NCBI RefSeq assembly: GCF_000430005.1
Contig: NZ_AUCY01000012.1
Location: 1-64,000, forward strand
Source of the DNA: Desulfovibrio cuneatus DSM 11391
GTDB taxonomy: Bacteria; Desulfobacterota; Desulfovibrionia; Desulfovibrionales; Desulfovibrionaceae
DNA: 64,000 nucleotides
Direction of reading: 5' to 3'
The stretch's first letter is position 1, and every line of letters starts with the position of its first letter. Shown here in pieces: positions 61,912-64,000 of the stretch. A program made the position numbers and the translations under genes. Below the pieces are notes generated by a model. That model had not been told where the DNA came from, did not search any database, and saw only the letters and a program-made list of their open reading frames with translations.

Positions 61912-62514
61912 ATGAAAACACAGATTGAAGAAATAATCCTTTCCAATGCTGCCAGTGCGGAGGCTTCTGAATACGGTGCCGTATTCAGAGCAGGGCAACC
62001 TGCGCCCACTGCAAGCCTGGCAGGCAGCATGGCAAGCGTAACGCCCACGGAAGATGTGTTGTATGACCCTTCCGTGGATACGGGTGTTTCCATGCCAGAA
62101 TTTGTATGGGAGGAGGTGTCTTCTCTTGCTGGTGGTGGGGAAAGCTCGCGGGATATTTTAGGTTGGTCCGGGGAATATGACGATTCTCTGGAAAGTTTGT
62201 TGCAGTCCCCCACCTATTTGCTGTTTGAAGACTTACAAGGGCTCCCTTTGGCGGAGGATGACAATGACCCCCCTGCGGCAGTGAGGGTGCTGCCCGCCAT
62301 GGGCGATGTGCTTGGCGGCCCAGGGGAAGAAGTGCCCCTTATGGCTGTTTCCCCGGCGATGCCTTCTGCTGGGTGCGTGGAAACAGGCCCGGTTATGCTG
62401 GAAGAAACCCTTGTGGCCCATGGCTTTCCTGTTATGCTGGAACAGACCTCCCCCAGTTCTGAATCTGCTGAGATGACATTGTTCCAGTTTTACTCTTCCA
62501 CCACTATGAGTTAG
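61912..62514 (+). CDS. Acidic protein, unrecognised
   Basis: A 200-residue, strongly acidic protein, low in lysine and arginine and rich in Glu, Asp, Ser, Pro and Gly. No signal peptide, membrane helix or known motif. A short imperfect internal repeat is visible near the end (PVMLEETLVAHGF followed by PVMLEQTSP). ATG at 61912 is used; GTG at 61903 is possible. The ribosome site is weak. The stop is followed directly by a family 1 repeat. Composition suggests a partly disordered binding protein; it could also be a spurious frame, but the abutting 3' element and lack of frame breaks favour a gene. Confidence 0.55.
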   Translation: MKTQIEEIILSNAASAEASEYGAVFRAGQPAPTASLAGSMASVTPTEDVLYDPSVDTGVSMPEFVWEEVSSLAGGGESSRDILGWSGEYDDSLESLLQSPTYLLFEDLQGLPLAEDDNDPPAAVRVLPAMGDVLGGPGEEVPLMAVSPAMPSAGCVETGPVMLEETLVAHGFPVMLEQTSPSSESAEMTLFQFYSSTTMS

Positions 62515-62675
62515 GGAAACGCTGACTTTTTCCGATTGGCTTTGTCGCTACGCTTTTATTATAAAAAAATTTCCTCAAATAACATACGCATGAAGAGCAA
62601 ACACTCTTCATGCGTATGTTGTTTGAGATAAATAATGCGAATAACGTAGCCAAACGGAAAAAATCAGTACTTCCC
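62515..62675. repeat. Family 1 element exactly filling a convergent gap
   Basis: GGAAACGCTGACTTTTTCCG follows the TAG at 62514, and on the other strand GGGAAGTACTGATTTTTTCC follows the TAA of the permease gene at 62676. Both ends therefore abut stop codons. In place of the usual loop is a separate 24-base stem with one mismatch (62574-62597 with 62604-62627, loop CAAACA). Confidence 0.85.
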
Positions 62676-64000
62676 TTAAAAGAGAATGCCTTCCGGCGTG
62701 GGCACCAACAACAACAAGGTGAATACAATCCACACGGCAAGGCACACCCCTGCCCCCACAGCAACGCCCAGGCCCAGCCGTTTTGCCAGGGTTGTGCTGG
62801 GGTCGCCCAGGTAGGTTGCTGCCACGGCCATGAAGGCAAAAGACATGACGAAAAAGCCCACAACATTAATAAGGGCAAGGTATGCACCAGTAAGGGCCAG
62901 CAGCCCCAGCACCCTTGGCAGGCTTGTTAGGAATTCCTTGTCTTTGTAAGTAAACCCTTTTTTCCAGGCCAGGGCAAACAGCAGAAGGGCACCCACAGCA
63001 AGAAATGCTTGCAGGCCTATGGGAAAAACGCGGCCTGCGCCTTCAAGGTCGTGGTTGGCTGTGTAAAACAGGGCCGCCGTGCCCAAAAAGCACAGCCCGC
63101 TGAGCAAATCTGCCTTGCCACTTGTTTGGGGAAGAACTTCCTGTTCTGAAGGCAAGGGGTTGCCTTGTTCATCTGCTTCGCAGACAGTTTTTGCCTTGCG
63201 CCGTGCCAGAAATAACGGGGTAACGCAGGAAAGGGCTGTAAGCCCCATAAGAACAATAACCGTTTTACTGCTGAAGAACACCGTGCCAAGGTTTCCCATG
63301 GCTCTTGAAAGGTCCATGGATTTGCCCAGGTTTTCTTCAATCATGGGGCCAAGAATAATGCCAAGGGCCAGTGCCCCGGTATCCAGCCCAATGCGCCCGC
63401 CAAAAAAGCCTATCAACCCGAAGGCCAGCACCACCCATACATCCAAAAGGCTGTTGCGTATGGCATAAGAACCAATAACAGAAAGCACAACAATGGTAAT
63501 GGCCACATAGTTCAGCTTTACGTTAAGCAGCCGGGCAATGATTTTAGCCAAAAAATAGCCCACAGGAATAAGGAGCAGGTTCCCCACTACTTGTGAAAGC
63601 ATGAAGGTGTAGGCAAGGTCTGCTGTTTCTGTGAAAATTTTAAAGCCAGGCTGAATACCTTTGGCCAGCAAGGCTCCCAGAATAATGGCTGCCACTGCGC
63701 TCCCCGGAATTCCCAGGGTGAGCATGGGAATAAGCGAACCACCAATAACCGCGTTGTTGGAACTTTCACTGGCAGCTACACCTTCCACCACGCCTGTGCC
63801 AAAGCGTTCTGGCTTGGCGTCCCAGCGTTTGGCTTCATTGTAGGCAATGATGGAGGCGATTTCTCCCCCGGCCCCGGGCAGCATGCCTACCACTGTGCCA
63901 ATGCCGGAAGAAAGCAGCAGCACTCGCTTGCAGTCTGTAAATAGTTTTTTGGCCACAGCGGTGAACACCCCTTTTTGGGGGTTGAAGGCCGCAATGTAGT
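62676..64000 (-). CDS. Tripartite tricarboxylate transporter permease TctA fused to TctB, 5' end outside window
   Basis: At least 440 residues; the frame continues past the right edge (YIAAFNPQKGVFTAV is readable up to the border). The TctA part carries SSGIGTVVGMLPGAGGEIAS, FGTGVVEGVAASESSNNAV and IPMLTLGIPGSAVAAIILGA, the hallmark glycine-rich motifs. After about residue 265 a hydrophilic linker leads to four more membrane helices (LLSGLCFLGTAALFYTANHD, VLGLLALTGAYLALINVVGF, and others) resembling the small subunit TctB. Usually TctA and TctB are separate, so this is a fusion. With a periplasmic TctC it would import carboxylates; tctC is not in view. Confidence 0.88.
   Translation of the reverse strand, partial: YIAAFNPQKGVFTAVAKKLFTDCKRVLLLSSGIGTVVGMLPGAGGEIASIIAYNEAKRWDAKPERFGTGVVEGVAASESSNNAVIGGSLIPMLTLGIPGSAVAAIILGALLAKGIQPGFKIFTETADLAYTFMLSQVVGNLLLIPVGYFLAKIIARLLNVKLNYVAITIVVLSVIGSYAIRNSLLDVWVVLAFGLIGFFGGRIGLDTGALALGIILGPMIEENLGKSMDLSRAMGNLGTVFFSSKTVIVLMGLTALSCVTPLFLARRKAKTVCEADEQGNPLPSEQEVLPQTSGKADLLSGLCFLGTAALFYTANHDLEGAGRVFPIGLQAFLAVGALLLFALAWKKGFTYKDKEFLTSLPRVLGLLALTGAYLALINVVGFFVMSFAFMAVAATYLGDPSTTLAKRLGLGVAVGAGVCLAVWIVFTLLLLVPTPEGILF

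Overview
The window reads as a chromosomal segment of a sulfate-reducing bacterium of the Desulfovibrionaceae. The strongest evidence is a complete hmcABCDEF operon (transmembrane redox complex with a 16-haem cytochrome c), which is characteristic of Desulfovibrio and close relatives. A SecG with the residues MEKMVLILHI at its start, CheV, and a DUF1844-argC neighbourhood fit with this. The DNA is GC-rich (high fifties percent by eye), so long antisense open frames lie opposite most genes. The species cannot be named from the sequence alone. || Layout: 15-374 small membrane protein with its own terminator. 819-12052, minus strand: a nucleobase catabolism block with dihydropyrimidinase, a selenium-dependent-type xanthine dehydrogenase (2Fe-2S plus Mo domains, no FAD domain), a PreA-like Fe-S flavoprotein, a xanthine/uracil permease, SsnA, RidA, and the cofactor proteins MocA and YqeC. 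Upstream of ridA lie a textbook sigma-54 promoter and clustered palindromes. 12125-15192: peptidase T and an AbgT-type transporter. 15515-22160: hmcFEDCBA. 22729-23334: tRNA-Val, two identical tRNA-Asp, tRNA-Ala. 24101-36970: a giant autotransporter adhesin of about 4,290 residues. || 37295-64000: mostly housekeeping and signalling genes. These are a NUDIX-like protein, rimI, tpiA, secG, proBA, cheV, a chemoreceptor, tex, pgl, a small secreted protein, a glycine-zipper lipoprotein, a class V aminotransferase, DUF1844, argC, a secreted propeller-like protein coupled to a C93 (LapG-type) cysteine protease, suhB, mreB, a double-GAF protein, tyrA, an unrecognised acidic protein, and a TctA-TctB fused permease cut by the right edge. 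|| The gaps between genes are unusually rich in repeats. At least five families of hairpin-forming repeats occur. The most striking (family 1) is a long inverted repeat beginning GGAAACGCTGA. It sits at or within a few bases of the stop codon of many unrelated genes, always in the same orientation relative to the gene, and one copy lies inside the hmc operon. Together with the sigma-54 control region of the purine/pyrimidine block and a PreA-like enzyme lacking the usual catalytic cysteine, these are the points most worth following up. No IS element, integrase, rRNA or CRISPR array was seen.
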